A DNA stretch of 64,000 nucleotides from Paenarthrobacter sp. AR 02. Lineage in GTDB: Bacteria; Actinomycetota; Actinomycetes; Actinomycetales; Micrococcaceae. Below, one piece after another: positions 1-8,809 of the stretch (position 1 is its first letter; every line of letters starts with the position of its first letter). Both the position numbers and the translations under genes were made by a program. Under the pieces are notes generated by a model that was given only the letters and a program-made list of their open reading frames with translations, did no database searches and had not been told where the DNA came from. The stretch spans positions 62,001 through 126,000 of the forward strand of contig NZ_JAJUKH010000003.1 in NCBI RefSeq assembly GCF_021538675.1, read 5' to 3'.

Positions 1-1
1 C

Positions 2-55
2 CTCAAGTACGGCGTCGGACGTCCGGAGAGGCGGTACATGCTGAAGGGGCGGTGA
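2..55 (+). CDS. C-terminal end of an upstream gene (partial)
   Basis: An open frame enters from the left edge and stops at TGA 53-55. It encodes a short basic tail containing GRPERRYML. Tails of this kind (GRP-x-RRY-x-L) occur in winged-helix regulators, but 17 residues are too few to assign a family. It runs toward the convergent pfkA gene. Only the 3' end is in the window. Confidence 0.35.
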   Translation, partial: LKYGVGRPERRYMLKGR

Positions 56-68
56 CGGGTATCCCTGC

Positions 69-1094
69 TTAGCCGAACAGGACGGCAGCTTCGTCATAAC
101 GGTCCTGGGGAACGGTCTTGAGCTTTCCGAGAGCCTCATCAAAGCTCACACTCCGTATTTCCGTTCCTTTGAGCGCCACCATGGTGCCCCAGCGACCCTC
201 GACGACGGAGTGGACTGCGGCCATGCCCAAACGCGTGGCCAACACGCGGTCAAAGGCGGTAGGCACTCCACCGCGCTGGATATGGCCGAGGATCGCAGTC
301 CGGGTTTCGATACCCGTCATCACTTCCAGTTGCGGGGCTAACTGATCGGCGATGCCACCCATACGTGGACGGCCGAAGGTGTCCAGGCCCCGTTCGGAGT
401 GAGGGGTCTCCATGTGGTTAGGAACGAAGCCCTCAGCTACTACCAGCAAGGGTGCCCTGCCGCGGGCATGTGCTTCCAGCATCCATTGGCCGATCCGCTC
501 CACGCTGACCTTTTGCTCAGGAATCAGGATGGCATGCGCGCCGGACGCCATCCCTGCGTGGAGGGCGATCCAGCCCACGTGCCGTCCCATGACTTCAGCG
601 ATCATGCAGCGGTGGTGGGATTCCCCTGTGGTCCGGAGCCGGTCCATCGCTTCGGTGGCGATATGCACCGCGGTATCGAAACCGAAGCTGTAATCCGTGG
701 CGTCGAGATCGTTGTCCACGGTCTTGGGAACGCCCACGATATTGAGCCCGGCATCGGTGAGCCTTTGGGCGGCGGCCAGGGTGCCCTCACCACCGATCGC
801 GATGATTGCGTCAATGCCCAGGCGGTCCAAGTGCCCTTTGATGACGTCCGGGCCACCACCATCGCCGAAAGGGTTGGTGCGCGATGTCCCCAAGATGGTG
901 CCGCCTTGCTTGGCAATGCCGCGGACCATGGAGCGGGGGATATCGACGACGTCACCTTCCACCACTCCACGCCATCCGTCCCGGAAACCCACGAACTCGA
1001 GTCCGTGGATGGCGATGCCCTTCAGGACCGCCCCGCGGATCACCGCATTCAATCCGGGGCAGTCGCCGCCGCTGGTCAGGATTCCAATCTTCAT
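69..1094 (-). CDS. pfkA: 6-phosphofructokinase (ATP-type signature)
   Basis: This 341-residue protein phosphorylates fructose-6-phosphate to fructose-1,6-bisphosphate. In the RuMP cycle that feeds the aldolase cleavage branch. It starts with the family's glycine-rich N-terminus (GILTSGGDCPGLN, residues 4-16). It carries GGEGT at 101-105 and PKTVDNDL at 123-130. Gly104 with Lys124 is the combination known from the ATP-dependent Streptomyces enzyme, whereas pyrophosphate-dependent relatives have Asp at 104. The motif is GGEGT rather than the common GGDGT. It lies 40 bp downstream of gap on the same strand and is probably co-transcribed with it. Phosphate-donor preference is inferred from these residues only. 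Confidence 0.93.
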   Translation of the reverse strand: MKIGILTSGGDCPGLNAVIRGAVLKGIAIHGLEFVGFRDGWRGVVEGDVVDIPRSMVRGIAKQGGTILGTSRTNPFGDGGGPDVIKGHLDRLGIDAIIAIGGEGTLAAAQRLTDAGLNIVGVPKTVDNDLDATDYSFGFDTAVHIATEAMDRLRTTGESHHRCMIAEVMGRHVGWIALHAGMASGAHAILIPEQKVSVERIGQWMLEAHARGRAPLLVVAEGFVPNHMETPHSERGLDTFGRPRMGGIADQLAPQLEVMTGIETRTAILGHIQRGGVPTAFDRVLATRLGMAAVHSVVEGRWGTMVALKGTEIRSVSFDEALGKLKTVPQDRYDEAAVLFG

Positions 1095-1134
1095 GCTTCA
1101 GCTCACTTTGTTGGGGCTGGCTTTTGGACGGCCA

Positions 1135-2622
1135 TCAGGAGCCCGCGGCTGCCAGTACGGACAGGGCTTCCTCCACCATGTTCGCCACGGGGTAAGACGG
1201 CCGGTGCACGCCTGCCATTTCCTCCATCACCCGGACAACCTGGCAGCTGTAGCCGAACTCGTTGTCGTACCAGACGTAGAGAACCAGGTTCTTGCCGTTC
1301 GAGATGGTGGCCAGCCCATCTACTATCCCTGTGTGCCGGGACCCCACGAAGTCCGTGGAAACAACGTCCGGGGATTCGATGTAGTCGATCTGATGCCGTA
1401 GGTCCGAATGCAGCGCCATTCCGCGCAGGTAAGTGTTGACATTGTCCTTGGTGGTGCCGCGCTCAAGGTTCAGGTTCAGTATGGCCATGGACACGTCAGG
1501 GGTGGGCACCCGGATGGCGCTTCCGGTGAGCTTGCCTTGCAACTCGGGCAGCGCCTTCGCCACGGCCCTGGCAGCCCCGGTTTCGGTGATGACCATGTTG
1601 AGCGCTGCGGAGCGGCCCCGGCGGTTTCCCTGGTGAAAGTTGTCTATGAGGTTCTGATCGTTCGTGAACGAGTGGACCGTTTCCACATGGCCATGGACTA
1701 TTCCGTACTTGTCATTGATGGCTTGCAGGATCGGTGTGATGGCGTTGGTGGTGCAGGACGCCGCGGTGACGATCGTGTCGTCGTCGTTGACGTCCCGGTG
1801 GTTGATGCCGTGCACGATGTTCTTCAGCCCACCCTTGCCCGGTGCGGTCAGCAAAACACGGGCGGCACCTTGACTCAGGAGGTGCTGCGAGAGGCCTTCT
1901 GCGTCCCGCCACCGTCCGGTGTTGTCAACAATCAAGGCGTCCCTGATCCCGTACGCCGTGTAATCGACCGTGGCGGGGTTGTCCGAGTAGATGACCTGGA
2001 TGCGGACGCCGTTGGCCGTAATGGTGTTGGCCTCGTGGTCTACCTTGATGGACCCTTCGAAGGGTCCATGGACCGAGTCCCGACGCAGCAGGCTGGCGCG
2101 CTTGGTGAGGTCGTTCTCCGCGCCTTTGCGAACAACAACCGCCCGTAGCCGCAGGCCATGGCCGCCGCCCGCCTGCTCCACCAGAAGCCGCGTCAGCAGG
2201 CGTCCAATACGGCCAAAACCATAAAGCACGACGTCGGTGCTGCCGCCGGCCCCGCCGCCGCGCCTGCCCGCTACTCCCGCGAGTTCTGCGCTGAGGAATT
2301 CCTCAACGCTGGTGCCCGTGCGCTTGTCCTTGAACTTCTGGTTCAGGCGGGCGATATCGACGGTGGCCGGTCCGAGCTGGAGTTGGACCAATGCGTTGAC
2401 CAAGGGAGCGGTCTCTTCCAGGAGGAGTTCCTCCTTGCTGATCCGGCGGGCGAAACGATGGGCTTTGAGGATGCTCATGGCGGACTGATTGACCAGGCTG
2501 CGTCCGTGGATGGTGGTGACCACGTTGTTTTCCCGGTAGAGCCGGCCTATGACGGGAATCATGGCCTCGGCGAGGGCCTCCCGCCCCATCCATTCGGCAA
2601 GGCAAGTATCTGAAGTGAGCAT
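1135..2622 (-). CDS. gap: Glyceraldehyde-3-phosphate dehydrogenase, long form
   Basis: The enzyme interconverts glyceraldehyde-3-phosphate and 1,3-bisphosphoglycerate. At 495 residues it is the long actinobacterial type, with about 130 extra N-terminal residues before the Rossmann motif (YGFGRIGR, 134-141). The catalytic cysteine lies in AASCTTNAITP (Cys290). The ATG at 2622 is preceded by GGAAAGG, a good ribosome-binding site. It is the first gene of a gap-pfkA unit downstream of the GntR gene. Corynebacterial long forms can prefer NADP and work in gluconeogenesis. Cofactor use cannot be read with certainty here. Confidence 0.93.
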   Translation of the reverse strand: MLTSDTCLAEWMGREALAEAMIPVIGRLYRENNVVTTIHGRSLVNQSAMSILKAHRFARRISKEELLLEETAPLVNALVQLQLGPATVDIARLNQKFKDKRTGTSVEEFLSAELAGVAGRRGGGAGGSTDVVLYGFGRIGRLLTRLLVEQAGGGHGLRLRAVVVRKGAENDLTKRASLLRRDSVHGPFEGSIKVDHEANTITANGVRIQVIYSDNPATVDYTAYGIRDALIVDNTGRWRDAEGLSQHLLSQGAARVLLTAPGKGGLKNIVHGINHRDVNDDDTIVTAASCTTNAITPILQAINDKYGIVHGHVETVHSFTNDQNLIDNFHQGNRRGRSAALNMVITETGAARAVAKALPELQGKLTGSAIRVPTPDVSMAILNLNLERGTTKDNVNTYLRGMALHSDLRHQIDYIESPDVVSTDFVGSRHTGIVDGLATISNGKNLVLYVWYDNEFGYSCQVVRVMEEMAGVHRPSYPVANMVEEALSVLAAAGS

Positions 2623-2743
2623 CGGTCTGCCTTTCCGGAGGAGCTGTGGGACAGGTTCGCCTGCGGCAACGAATGCTGCAGCGGCTGACTTCCATCGTCC
2701 TTCGGGCGCGATAAACCCGAAACGCTAATTCGGGATGGTTCTT

Positions 2744-2761
2744 CCCACTCCTTTGAGTGGG
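2744..2761 (-). terminator. Hairpin downstream of the GntR gene
   Basis: CCCACTC and GAGTGGG form a 7-bp perfect stem with a 4-nt loop, ten bases after the GntR stop codon. No T-tract follows on the minus strand, so it may be a weak terminator or an mRNA-processing element between the regulator and gap. Confidence 0.4.
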
Positions 2762-2771
2762 CGTGGTCCTT

Positions 2772-3569
2772 TCAGTCCCGTTGCTGGGACTGGGCGTACT
2801 CGAGGGTGAGTTTCGTGTCGATCAGATGGAAGACGTTCCGCCTGATGTGTTCCTGCACCAAGGCTTCCGCTGTGCCCGGTTGGTCCCGGGCTATTGCCCG
2901 GGCCAGTCCAAGGTGCTCGGCGGCAGCGGTTGCGGTGTCTACCTGCACCCCGAGAGGAGTCCATAGCTGTTGGACGGTCTCTTGTTGGAGCCGGATCTCG
3001 GCGCTGGCAAGCCTCGGTGACCGGGCGGCGACAGCAAGTTGGATGTGGAACCGGCTATCCGCGGCTGCTCGGACTTCGGGAGACGCAGCACCGTCCAGTA
3101 CACCGGCCAACATATGCAGGCGCTTGAAGTCCTGGGGTTCGGCGCGCTCGCAGGCAAGACGGACAACTGCCGTGGAGATGGCAATGTGCTCCTCACCGAT
3201 GTCCCGTATTTCCGGAATCGATGTTGAGAGGAACCACGCCTGCATCTCGTCGGCAGGGTACAGGGGGTATCCGGCGACGAACGACCCGCCACTTCGCCCT
3301 CTGCGGGTCTCTACGGTTCCCCGGATGCGCAGTTCAGTCAGGGCTTCGCGAAGAGTCGTGCCCCCAACACCGAACTTTTCCGAGAGGGCGGTCTCCGCCG
3401 GCAGGCGTTCACCGACGTTGAGCAAACCCAAAGCAACGGCCGTGGAGATCCTGTCGACGATCGCCTCGGCCCGCTCGATCTCCGGTAGTGGCCGGTAGAT
3501 CTGCGACTCGAACGGAGAAGGCGGTGCCAAGTGTCTCAGCTCCCAAGAACGGCTACGAGGTGGCTCCAA
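2772..3569 (-). CDS. GntR/FadR-type transcriptional regulator (FCD domain)
   Basis: This is a 265-residue regulator. An N-terminal winged helix-turn-helix (about residues 30-105; GERLPAETALSEKFGVGGTT then LREAL) is followed by an all-helical FCD ligand domain with a conserved FHIQLAVAA segment (about 195). It is transcribed divergently from hxlB across a 179-bp gap that contains the conserved block also found upstream of tkt. It is therefore the prime candidate to control the RuMP genes in response to a one-carbon or sugar-phosphate ligand. The first 25 residues are unlike family members and the true start may be internal. Ligand and target are inferred from position. Confidence 0.85.
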   Translation of the reverse strand: MEPPRSRSWELRHLAPPSPFESQIYRPLPEIERAEAIVDRISTAVALGLLNVGERLPAETALSEKFGVGGTTLREALTELRIRGTVETRRGRSGGSFVAGYPLYPADEMQAWFLSTSIPEIRDIGEEHIAISTAVVRLACERAEPQDFKRLHMLAGVLDGAASPEVRAAADSRFHIQLAVAARSPRLASAEIRLQQETVQQLWTPLGVQVDTATAAAEHLGLARAIARDQPGTAEALVQEHIRRNVFHLIDTKLTLEYAQSQQRD

Positions 3570-3637
3570 TACTACAGAGCACGGTTACGCAGGCTGGGCT
3601 GAGGACTGCCACCCCATCCTTAAGGGTAGGAAGAACC

Positions 3638-3680
3638 GTCAGAAAACAGTGTTACCCCATCCCTTGTGTTTCGGAAGCAT
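3638..3680 (+). promoter_or_regulatory. RuMP promoter/operator block, copy 1 (hxlB)
   Basis: GTCAGAAAACAGTGTTACC (3638-3656) is followed 13 bases later by TTTCGGAAGCAT (3669-3680). The same block, ungapped and at the same spacing, lies upstream of tkt. It contains the inverted repeat AACA-G-TGTT. A possible -35 (TTACCC) and -10 (AAGCAT) separated by 17 bp overlap it. It is probably a regulated promoter with an operator covering the -35 region. Confidence 0.7.
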
Positions 3681-3748
3681 AGTCAACAACCGAACATCAC
3701 TCCGAAGGCCCCTACGGGCAGAGGACCGAATCGAAGGGACCATAGATT

Positions 3749-4351
3749 GTGAATCCGGCAGCAAACGCAACGAATGCGGCTCCGACCACGACCCCGTCCG
3801 ACATTGCCCGCAACATTTCCCTCGTCCTTGACGAGATGTCGGGGACGGTCGTCAAGATTGATGAACAGCAGATGGCCCGCATTGCAAGCCACCTCGCACA
3901 CCCTGGACGAATCTTCGTGGCGGGAGCCGGTCGCAGCGGGCTGGTCCTTCGGATGGCCGGCATGCGATTGATGCATTTGGGCCTCGCTGTCCATATCGCC
4001 GGTGATGTAACAACTCCGGCCATCTCCTCCGGAGACCTCCTTCTGGTGGCCTCCGGATCTGGCACCACCTCCGGGGTGGTCAAGTCCGCGGAAACGGCCG
4101 CTAAGGCAGGGGCCCGCATCGCAGCTTTCACCACCAACCCGGACTCGCCGCTCGCTGGGCTTGCTGATGCATTGGTGATCATTCCGGCAGCCCAGAAGAC
4201 CGACCACGGATCGTCGAAGACCCGTCAGTACTCCGGCTCGCTGTTTGAGCAGGCCCTGTTCGTGGCCACGGAAGCCATCTTCCAGTCCCTCTGGGACAAC
4301 GATCCGCAGCCTGCCGAAGAGCTGTGGCTGCGGCACGCGAACCTCGAGTAA
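3749..4351 (+). CDS. hxlB: 6-phospho-3-hexuloisomerase
   Basis: The 200-residue SIS-domain enzyme isomerises 3-hexulose-6-phosphate to fructose-6-phosphate, the second step of RuMP formaldehyde fixation. The sugar-phosphate motif GAGRSGLVLRMAG (about 59-71) and the SGSGTTSGVV segment (about 102-111) are typical. The start is GTG at 3749 with GAAGGGA upstream. A similar leader (TCGAAGGG-n-TGTGAA) precedes tkt. The first 20 residues are a low-complexity Ala/Thr/Pro extension. hxlA follows after 55 bp, the isomerase-first order. Family assignment is secure because of the hxlA partner. Confidence 0.95.
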   Translation: MNPAANATNAAPTTTPSDIARNISLVLDEMSGTVVKIDEQQMARIASHLAHPGRIFVAGAGRSGLVLRMAGMRLMHLGLAVHIAGDVTTPAISSGDLLLVASGSGTTSGVVKSAETAAKAGARIAAFTTNPDSPLAGLADALVIIPAAQKTDHGSSKTRQYSGSLFEQALFVATEAIFQSLWDNDPQPAEELWLRHANLE

Positions 4352-4406
4352 CCCACCCATCGATTTCTCACACTCAGATCAGTTCTCAACAGAAAGCAGT
4401 AACGTC

Positions 4407-5030
4407 ATGAAACTCCAAGTTGCCATCGACCTCCTGACCACCGAAGCCGCCCTGGAGCTGGCTGGCCAGGTCGCCGAATACGTTGACATCATTGAGCTCG
4501 GCACTCCGTTGATCAAAGCGGAGGGCCTGTCCGTGATCACGGCGGTCAAGGACGCGCACCCGGACAAGATCGTCTTCGCGGACCTCAAGACTATGGACGC
4601 CGGTGAGCTCGAGGCCGACATCGCGTTCAAAGCCGGGGCTGACCTGGTAACCGTGCTCGGAGCCGCTGACGACTCCACCATTGCAGGGGCGGTCAAGGCA
4701 GCCAAAGCGCATAACAAGGGCGTTGTTGTTGACCTTATCGGCATCGCGGACAAAGTCACCCGCGCCAAGGAGGTCCGCGCCCTGGGCGCCAAGTTCGTGG
4801 AAATGCACGCTGGCCTGGATGAGCAGGCCAAACCCGGCTTCGACCTGAACGGTCTCCTCCGCGCCGGCTCGGAAGCCCGTGTTCCGTTCTCAGTGGCTGG
4901 CGGCGTCAAGGTTGCCACCATCGGAGACGTCCAAAAGGCTGGTGCCGACGTCGCGGTGGCCGGCGGCGCCATCTACGGTGCCGACGATCCGGCGGTGGCC
5001 GCCAAGGCTCTTCGCGCAGCTATCGTGTAG
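4407..5030 (+). CDS. hxlA: 3-hexulose-6-phosphate synthase (intact copy)
   Basis: This 207-residue TIM-barrel enzyme condenses formaldehyde with ribulose-5-phosphate. It belongs to the orotidine-monophosphate decarboxylase superfamily and keeps the family residues: Asp8, Glu30, the D-x-K-x-x-D motif in ADLKTMDAGE (Asp59, Lys61, Asp64), Asp109 and His134. The ATG at 4407 gives the usual family length and begins with MKLQVAIDLL. Upstream in-frame codons lie inside hxlB and are rejected. A strong terminator follows at 5040. A second, altered copy lies at 16562. Confidence 0.96.
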   Translation: MKLQVAIDLLTTEAALELAGQVAEYVDIIELGTPLIKAEGLSVITAVKDAHPDKIVFADLKTMDAGELEADIAFKAGADLVTVLGAADDSTIAGAVKAAKAHNKGVVVDLIGIADKVTRAKEVRALGAKFVEMHAGLDEQAKPGFDLNGLLRAGSEARVPFSVAGGVKVATIGDVQKAGADVAVAGGAIYGADDPAVAAKALRAAIV

Positions 5031-5039
5031 CAAACGTAT

Positions 5040-5082
5040 AAGGTGGTGTCCCGCGGACGATGAGTCTTGGGGCACCACCTTT
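5040..5082 (+). terminator. Rho-independent terminator after hxlA
   Basis: AAGGTGGTGTCCC (5040-5053 region) pairs with GGGGCACCACCTTTTT (about 5069-5084), giving a GC-rich stem followed by a T-run. It ends the hxlB-hxlA transcript before the convergent LuxR gene. Confidence 0.85.
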
Positions 5083-5106
5083 TTGATGTCCGCGTCAATC
5101 ACTTCT

Positions 5107-5124
5107 ACTACTCTTTCGAGTAGT
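5107..5124 (-). terminator. Hairpin after the LuxR gene
   Basis: ACTACTC and GAGTAGT form a 7-bp perfect stem around a 4-nt loop, directly after the stop of the minus-strand LuxR gene. It could help terminate that convergent transcript. There is no T-run on the minus strand. Confidence 0.45.
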
Positions 5125-5125
5125 T

Positions 5126-6403
5126 TCACCCCTGCTGCCGCATGCCGTGGCTGTGGGCCAGCGCGATCGCCTCAGTTCGTGAACCGACGTCGAGCTTTTT
5201 GAAAAGGTTCCGCACGTGGAACTTCACCGTATTTTCGCTGATGCCCATGGCCGCGGCGATGGTGCGGTTGCGGTGCCCGGAAGCCAAATGCTGGAGGACC
5301 TCCAACTCGCGTGCGGCCAGGTTCCAGCCGGCGACATCGCCAGCCGGACGTGCCGGAAGATCCAGCGGCAGTGAAACGAAGACGTCCGCACCCCAGCCGG
5401 ACATGACGTCCATCCGCAGCTGACCGGTGAGGGCCTGGACCCTGCGGTCCAGGCGGCCGATATTGGGATCCTTGGTGGTCAACGCCCCGCCGCCGTCGTC
5501 GCGCACGTTGATCAGCAGGTTCTCGCCGTCGCAATCCCAATGCGTGCGTATCCGGGTGACCTCCGGCTGCTCCATCATGACCAGGACGAGCCCACGGACG
5601 ATCGCGCGTGCAGCGTGCGCGACCTCCCCGGGGAGCGCCCGGCCGTTGAGGGGTGGTTCGATGAACTGAACCTCGATGCCGCTGAATCCGGTGAGGGGGC
5701 GGAGGTCCTCACGCAGGCGTTCAAAAGCCTTGGCCACAGGTTCTTCGACCAAGTCAGTGGTGCGGTCGCTGTGTGTGCGCAGCGCAATCAACGCTTTCGC
5801 GGCGAGGTCCGTGACGGTGGTGCGGGCTGTGGCGTGGTCCAGTGCCGATGACCGCAGCGCGGCCAGAAGCGTTTCCAACGTGGTGGAATGCAGGTCGGTC
5901 AGCTCGGCTGTGACCCGGAGCCGCTCCGCCGAAGCCGCCCGCGACTCCACCAAGTACGACGGCGGTGCGTCCGCGACCTTTTCCTGTATCCGCCGGGCGG
6001 TCAGGTTCCAGAGGAACCGCAGCAGATCCAGCCAGGCACTGGTGTCGGGTTCGATCGGGTTGGGATCGGTGAGGACCAGTAGTGCGTTGCTGGGCGCGTG
6101 CTTGAGGGCCAGCGCATGCCTTTGTTTGCCGGCGAGTTCGGCCTCACCGAACCACGGATCCTCATCGGACAACTGCGCGCGAAGCAGGTCGAGCTCGGCA
6201 ATCGAGACCTTGGAAATGATGTCCTCCGCACCGGCCTTTTTCTGCGGGCGCCCAGTGCAGTCCTCCGTGAAAATGACCAAGGCGCTGCTCCCGACGGAAG
6301 GAAGGGCAGCTTTACGGAGCCGCTGGGCTATGTGGGACAGCGGGGCATCGGCCAGGGCGGCCACGGCGTTCAACAACGGCCAGGGAAGGTCAGAGAGAGT
6401 CAT
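5126..6403 (-). CDS. LuxR-type regulator with kinase-like ATPase fold
   Basis: A 425-residue protein. The C-terminus (about 362-425) is a LuxR helix-turn-helix (LAARELEVLQHLASGH, then ENTVKFHVRNLFKKL). The segment at about 270-350 looks like a GHKL ATPase domain, with NLLINVRDDGGGAL resembling the G1 box. The N-terminal half is GAF-like in length but has no clear motif. No receiver domain or phospho-acceptor histidine is evident, so it is probably a one-component sensor. It sits between hxlA and tkt and diverges from tkt, so it may sense the RuMP or alcohol state. Ligand unknown. Confidence 0.8.
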   Translation of the reverse strand: MTLSDLPWPLLNAVAALADAPLSHIAQRLRKAALPSVGSSALVIFTEDCTGRPQKKAGAEDIISKVSIAELDLLRAQLSDEDPWFGEAELAGKQRHALALKHAPSNALLVLTDPNPIEPDTSAWLDLLRFLWNLTARRIQEKVADAPPSYLVESRAASAERLRVTAELTDLHSTTLETLLAALRSSALDHATARTTVTDLAAKALIALRTHSDRTTDLVEEPVAKAFERLREDLRPLTGFSGIEVQFIEPPLNGRALPGEVAHAARAIVRGLVLVMMEQPEVTRIRTHWDCDGENLLINVRDDGGGALTTKDPNIGRLDRRVQALTGQLRMDVMSGWGADVFVSLPLDLPARPAGDVAGWNLAARELEVLQHLASGHRNRTIAAAMGISENTVKFHVRNLFKKLDVGSRTEAIALAHSHGMRQQG

Positions 6404-6495
6404 GGCTGCATCCTTGTGCGCTCAGCAGGGCGGCGCCGCAGCGCGCACCCTGTAGGGGCAGAATCGAACCCCGTCCGAAAGTGTAGTCAAAAACT

Positions 6496-6538
6496 GTCAG
6501 AAAACAGTGTTATCACCCACTCCTTGTTTAGGAAGTAT
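6496..6538 (+). promoter_or_regulatory. RuMP promoter/operator block, copy 2 (tkt)
   Basis: GTCAGAAAACAGTGTTATC (6496-6514) and TTTAGGAAGTAT (6527-6538) repeat the hxlB block at identical spacing, with only one difference in the first 19 bases. CTGT-n6-ACAG and AACA-G-TGTT inverted repeats lie in it. A candidate -35 (TTATCA) and -10 (AAGTAT) are 17 bp apart. Confidence 0.72.
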
Positions 6539-6608
6539 GAGGAGCAAGCAAAAGATGACGTGCTGGCCAGCCTTTTTATGGAGGCCAACTGATCGAAGGG
6601 GACATATC

Positions 6609-8786
6609 GTGAACCAAACAGAAAGCACGGCGGTCACATTCAGCGACTCAGGTCTTGCAGCCACACTGGAGTGGACCGTCGAGGACCAGCGGGCTGTTGA
6701 CACGGCCCGCGTGTTGGCCGCCGACGCCGTGGAGAAGGTCGGCAATGGCCACCCCGGTACGGCAATGAGCTTGGCTCCGGCAGCGTACCTGCTGTTCCAG
6801 AAGCTGATGAGGCACGATCCCCGCGATCCGGAGTGGATCGGCCGCGACCGTTTCATCCTGTCACCGGGTCACTCTTCCCTGACCCTCTACATCCAGCTTT
6901 TCCTTTCCGGCTACGGCCTGGAACTGAAGGACCTTGAGGCGTTGCGCACTTGGGGTTCGCTGACCCCGGGCCACCCCGAGTACAAGCACACCGTCGGTGT
7001 GGAGATCACCACCGGCCCGCTCGGCCAGGGCCTCGCATCTTCCGTTGGTTTCGCTTACTCGCAGCGCCGCCAGCGCGGCCTGTTCGACGCCGATGCTCCC
7101 GCCGGCGAATCGCCGTTCGACCACACCATCTGGGTGATCGCATCCGACGGCGACATCCAGGAAGGCGTCACGTCCGAGGCGTCCTCGCTGGCCGGGCACC
7201 AGGAACTGGGCAACCTCGTAGTGATCTACGACGAGAACCACATCTCCATCGAAGACGACACCGACATCGCCTTCACCGAGGACGTCCTCAAGCGCTACGA
7301 AGCCTACGGCTGGCACACCCAGCGCGTGGACTGGACCCGCCCAAGCGACAACAATCCGACCGGCGACTACGTCGAAGACGTCCAGGAACTGTACTCGGCA
7401 CTGCAGGCTGCGAAGGCTGAGACGAACAAGCCGTCCATCATTTCCCTGCGCACCATCATCGGCTACCCGGCCCCGAAGAAGCAGAACACCGGCAAGATCC
7501 ACGGCTCCGCACTCGGTGCCGAGGAAGTCGCAGCGCTCAAAGAGGTCCTTGGCTTTGACCCCGGGAAGTCCTTCGAGATCGACCAAGCCATTCTGGACCA
7601 CGCCCGCAAGGTTGTTCAGCGGGGTGCAGCTGCCCGTGATCACTGGGATGCGACGTTCTCTTCCTGGCAAAATTCACATCCGGAGGGCGCCGCCCTTCTG
7701 GAGCGCATCGAGGCTAAGCAGCTTCCGGCCAATCTTGGCGAGGTTCTGCCGGTGTTCGAGGCCGGCAAGGACGTTTCCACCCGCGCGGCCTCGGGCAAGG
7801 TCTTGAACGCCATCGGCCCTGTCCTGCCTGAACTCTGGGGCGGTTCCGCTGACCTTGCCGAGTCGAACAACACCACCATCGAGGGTTCGCCGTCGTTCAT
7901 CCCGACATCGCGTTCCACGGAGGCTTGGAAGGGCAACCCGTACGGACGTGTCCTGCACTTCGGTATCCGTGAGCACGCTGCCGCGTCGATCGTGAACGGT
8001 ATCTCCCTGCACGGCCGCACCCGCGCCTTCTCCGGTACATTCCTGATCTTCAGCGACTACCAAAAGCCCGCCATTCGGTTGTCCGCGTTGATGGGTGTCC
8101 CCTCCATCTATGTGTGGTCGCACGATTCGATCGGCCTGGGCGAAGACGGACCCACCCATCAGCCCGTCGAGCAGCTCGCCTCACTCCGGGCCATCCCGGG
8201 CCTGGACGTTGTCCGCCCCGGCGACGCCAACGAGGTCGGTATCGCTTGGCAAACCATCTTGGAGAACCACCAGAATCCCGCAGGCATTGTGCTTACACGT
8301 CAGAACGTGCCGGTATTTGACCGTGGTGCGGGTGAAGCCAACGGAGATACATTTGCTTCCGTTGCTGGTGTTGCCAAGGGTGGCTACGTCCTGGCGGAAG
8401 CCTCCAAGGACGGCGAGACGGTCGACCCGCAGGTGATCCTGATCGGCACCGGTTCAGAGGTTCAGCTCGCGGTCGCTGCCCGCGAAGCCCTGCAGGCCGA
8501 AGGCATCGCTGCCCGCGTGGTTTCCATGCCCTGCGTTGAGTGGTTCAACAAGCAGGACGAGGCATACCGCGAGTCCGTGCTCCCCGCCGCGGTGAAGGCC
8601 CGTGTGTCCGTTGAGGCCGGCCTGGCGTTGGGCTGGAAGGAATTCGTTGGCGACGCCGGCCGCTCCATCTCCCTGGAGCACTTCGGCGCCTCCGCCGACT
8701 ACAAGCGGCTCTTCAACGAGTTCGGCATCACCGCCGAAGCCGTTGCCGCCGCAGCCAAAGACTCCCTCGCTGGCTTGACTGCCTAA
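6609..8786 (+). CDS. tkt: Transketolase
   Basis: A 725-residue thiamine-diphosphate enzyme. It moves two-carbon units between sugar phosphates, here regenerating ribulose-5-phosphate for formaldehyde fixation. Landmarks are [10 protein letters not shown] near residue 45, the ThDP/metal loop ASDGDIQEG (about 180), and GEDGPTHQP in the pyrimidine domain (about 515). The start chosen is GTG 6609, preceded by GAAGGGGA. The open frame extends upstream to 6507 but that part overlaps the promoter block and encodes non-family sequence. It leads an operon with tal, rpe, rpiB, fba and a dipeptidase. Confidence 0.95.
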   Translation: MNQTESTAVTFSDSGLAATLEWTVEDQRAVDTARVLAADAVEKVGNGHPGTAMSLAPAAYLLFQKLMRHDPRDPEWIGRDRFILSPGHSSLTLYIQLFLSGYGLELKDLEALRTWGSLTPGHPEYKHTVGVEITTGPLGQGLASSVGFAYSQRRQRGLFDADAPAGESPFDHTIWVIASDGDIQEGVTSEASSLAGHQELGNLVVIYDENHISIEDDTDIAFTEDVLKRYEAYGWHTQRVDWTRPSDNNPTGDYVEDVQELYSALQAAKAETNKPSIISLRTIIGYPAPKKQNTGKIHGSALGAEEVAALKEVLGFDPGKSFEIDQAILDHARKVVQRGAAARDHWDATFSSWQNSHPEGAALLERIEAKQLPANLGEVLPVFEAGKDVSTRAASGKVLNAIGPVLPELWGGSADLAESNNTTIEGSPSFIPTSRSTEAWKGNPYGRVLHFGIREHAAASIVNGISLHGRTRAFSGTFLIFSDYQKPAIRLSALMGVPSIYVWSHDSIGLGEDGPTHQPVEQLASLRAIPGLDVVRPGDANEVGIAWQTILENHQNPAGIVLTRQNVPVFDRGAGEANGDTFASVAGVAKGGYVLAEASKDGETVDPQVILIGTGSEVQLAVAAREALQAEGIAARVVSMPCVEWFNKQDEAYRESVLPAAVKARVSVEAGLALGWKEFVGDAGRSISLEHFGASADYKRLFNEFGITAEAVAAAAKDSLAGLTA

Positions 8787-8809
8787 TCATCGAATACAGG
8801 AAAATCACC

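Noticed and set aside
6507..6608. Upstream extension of transketolase
   Set aside because: The extra 34 codons overlap the conserved promoter block and encode non-family sequence. GTG 6609 has the better ribosome-binding site.
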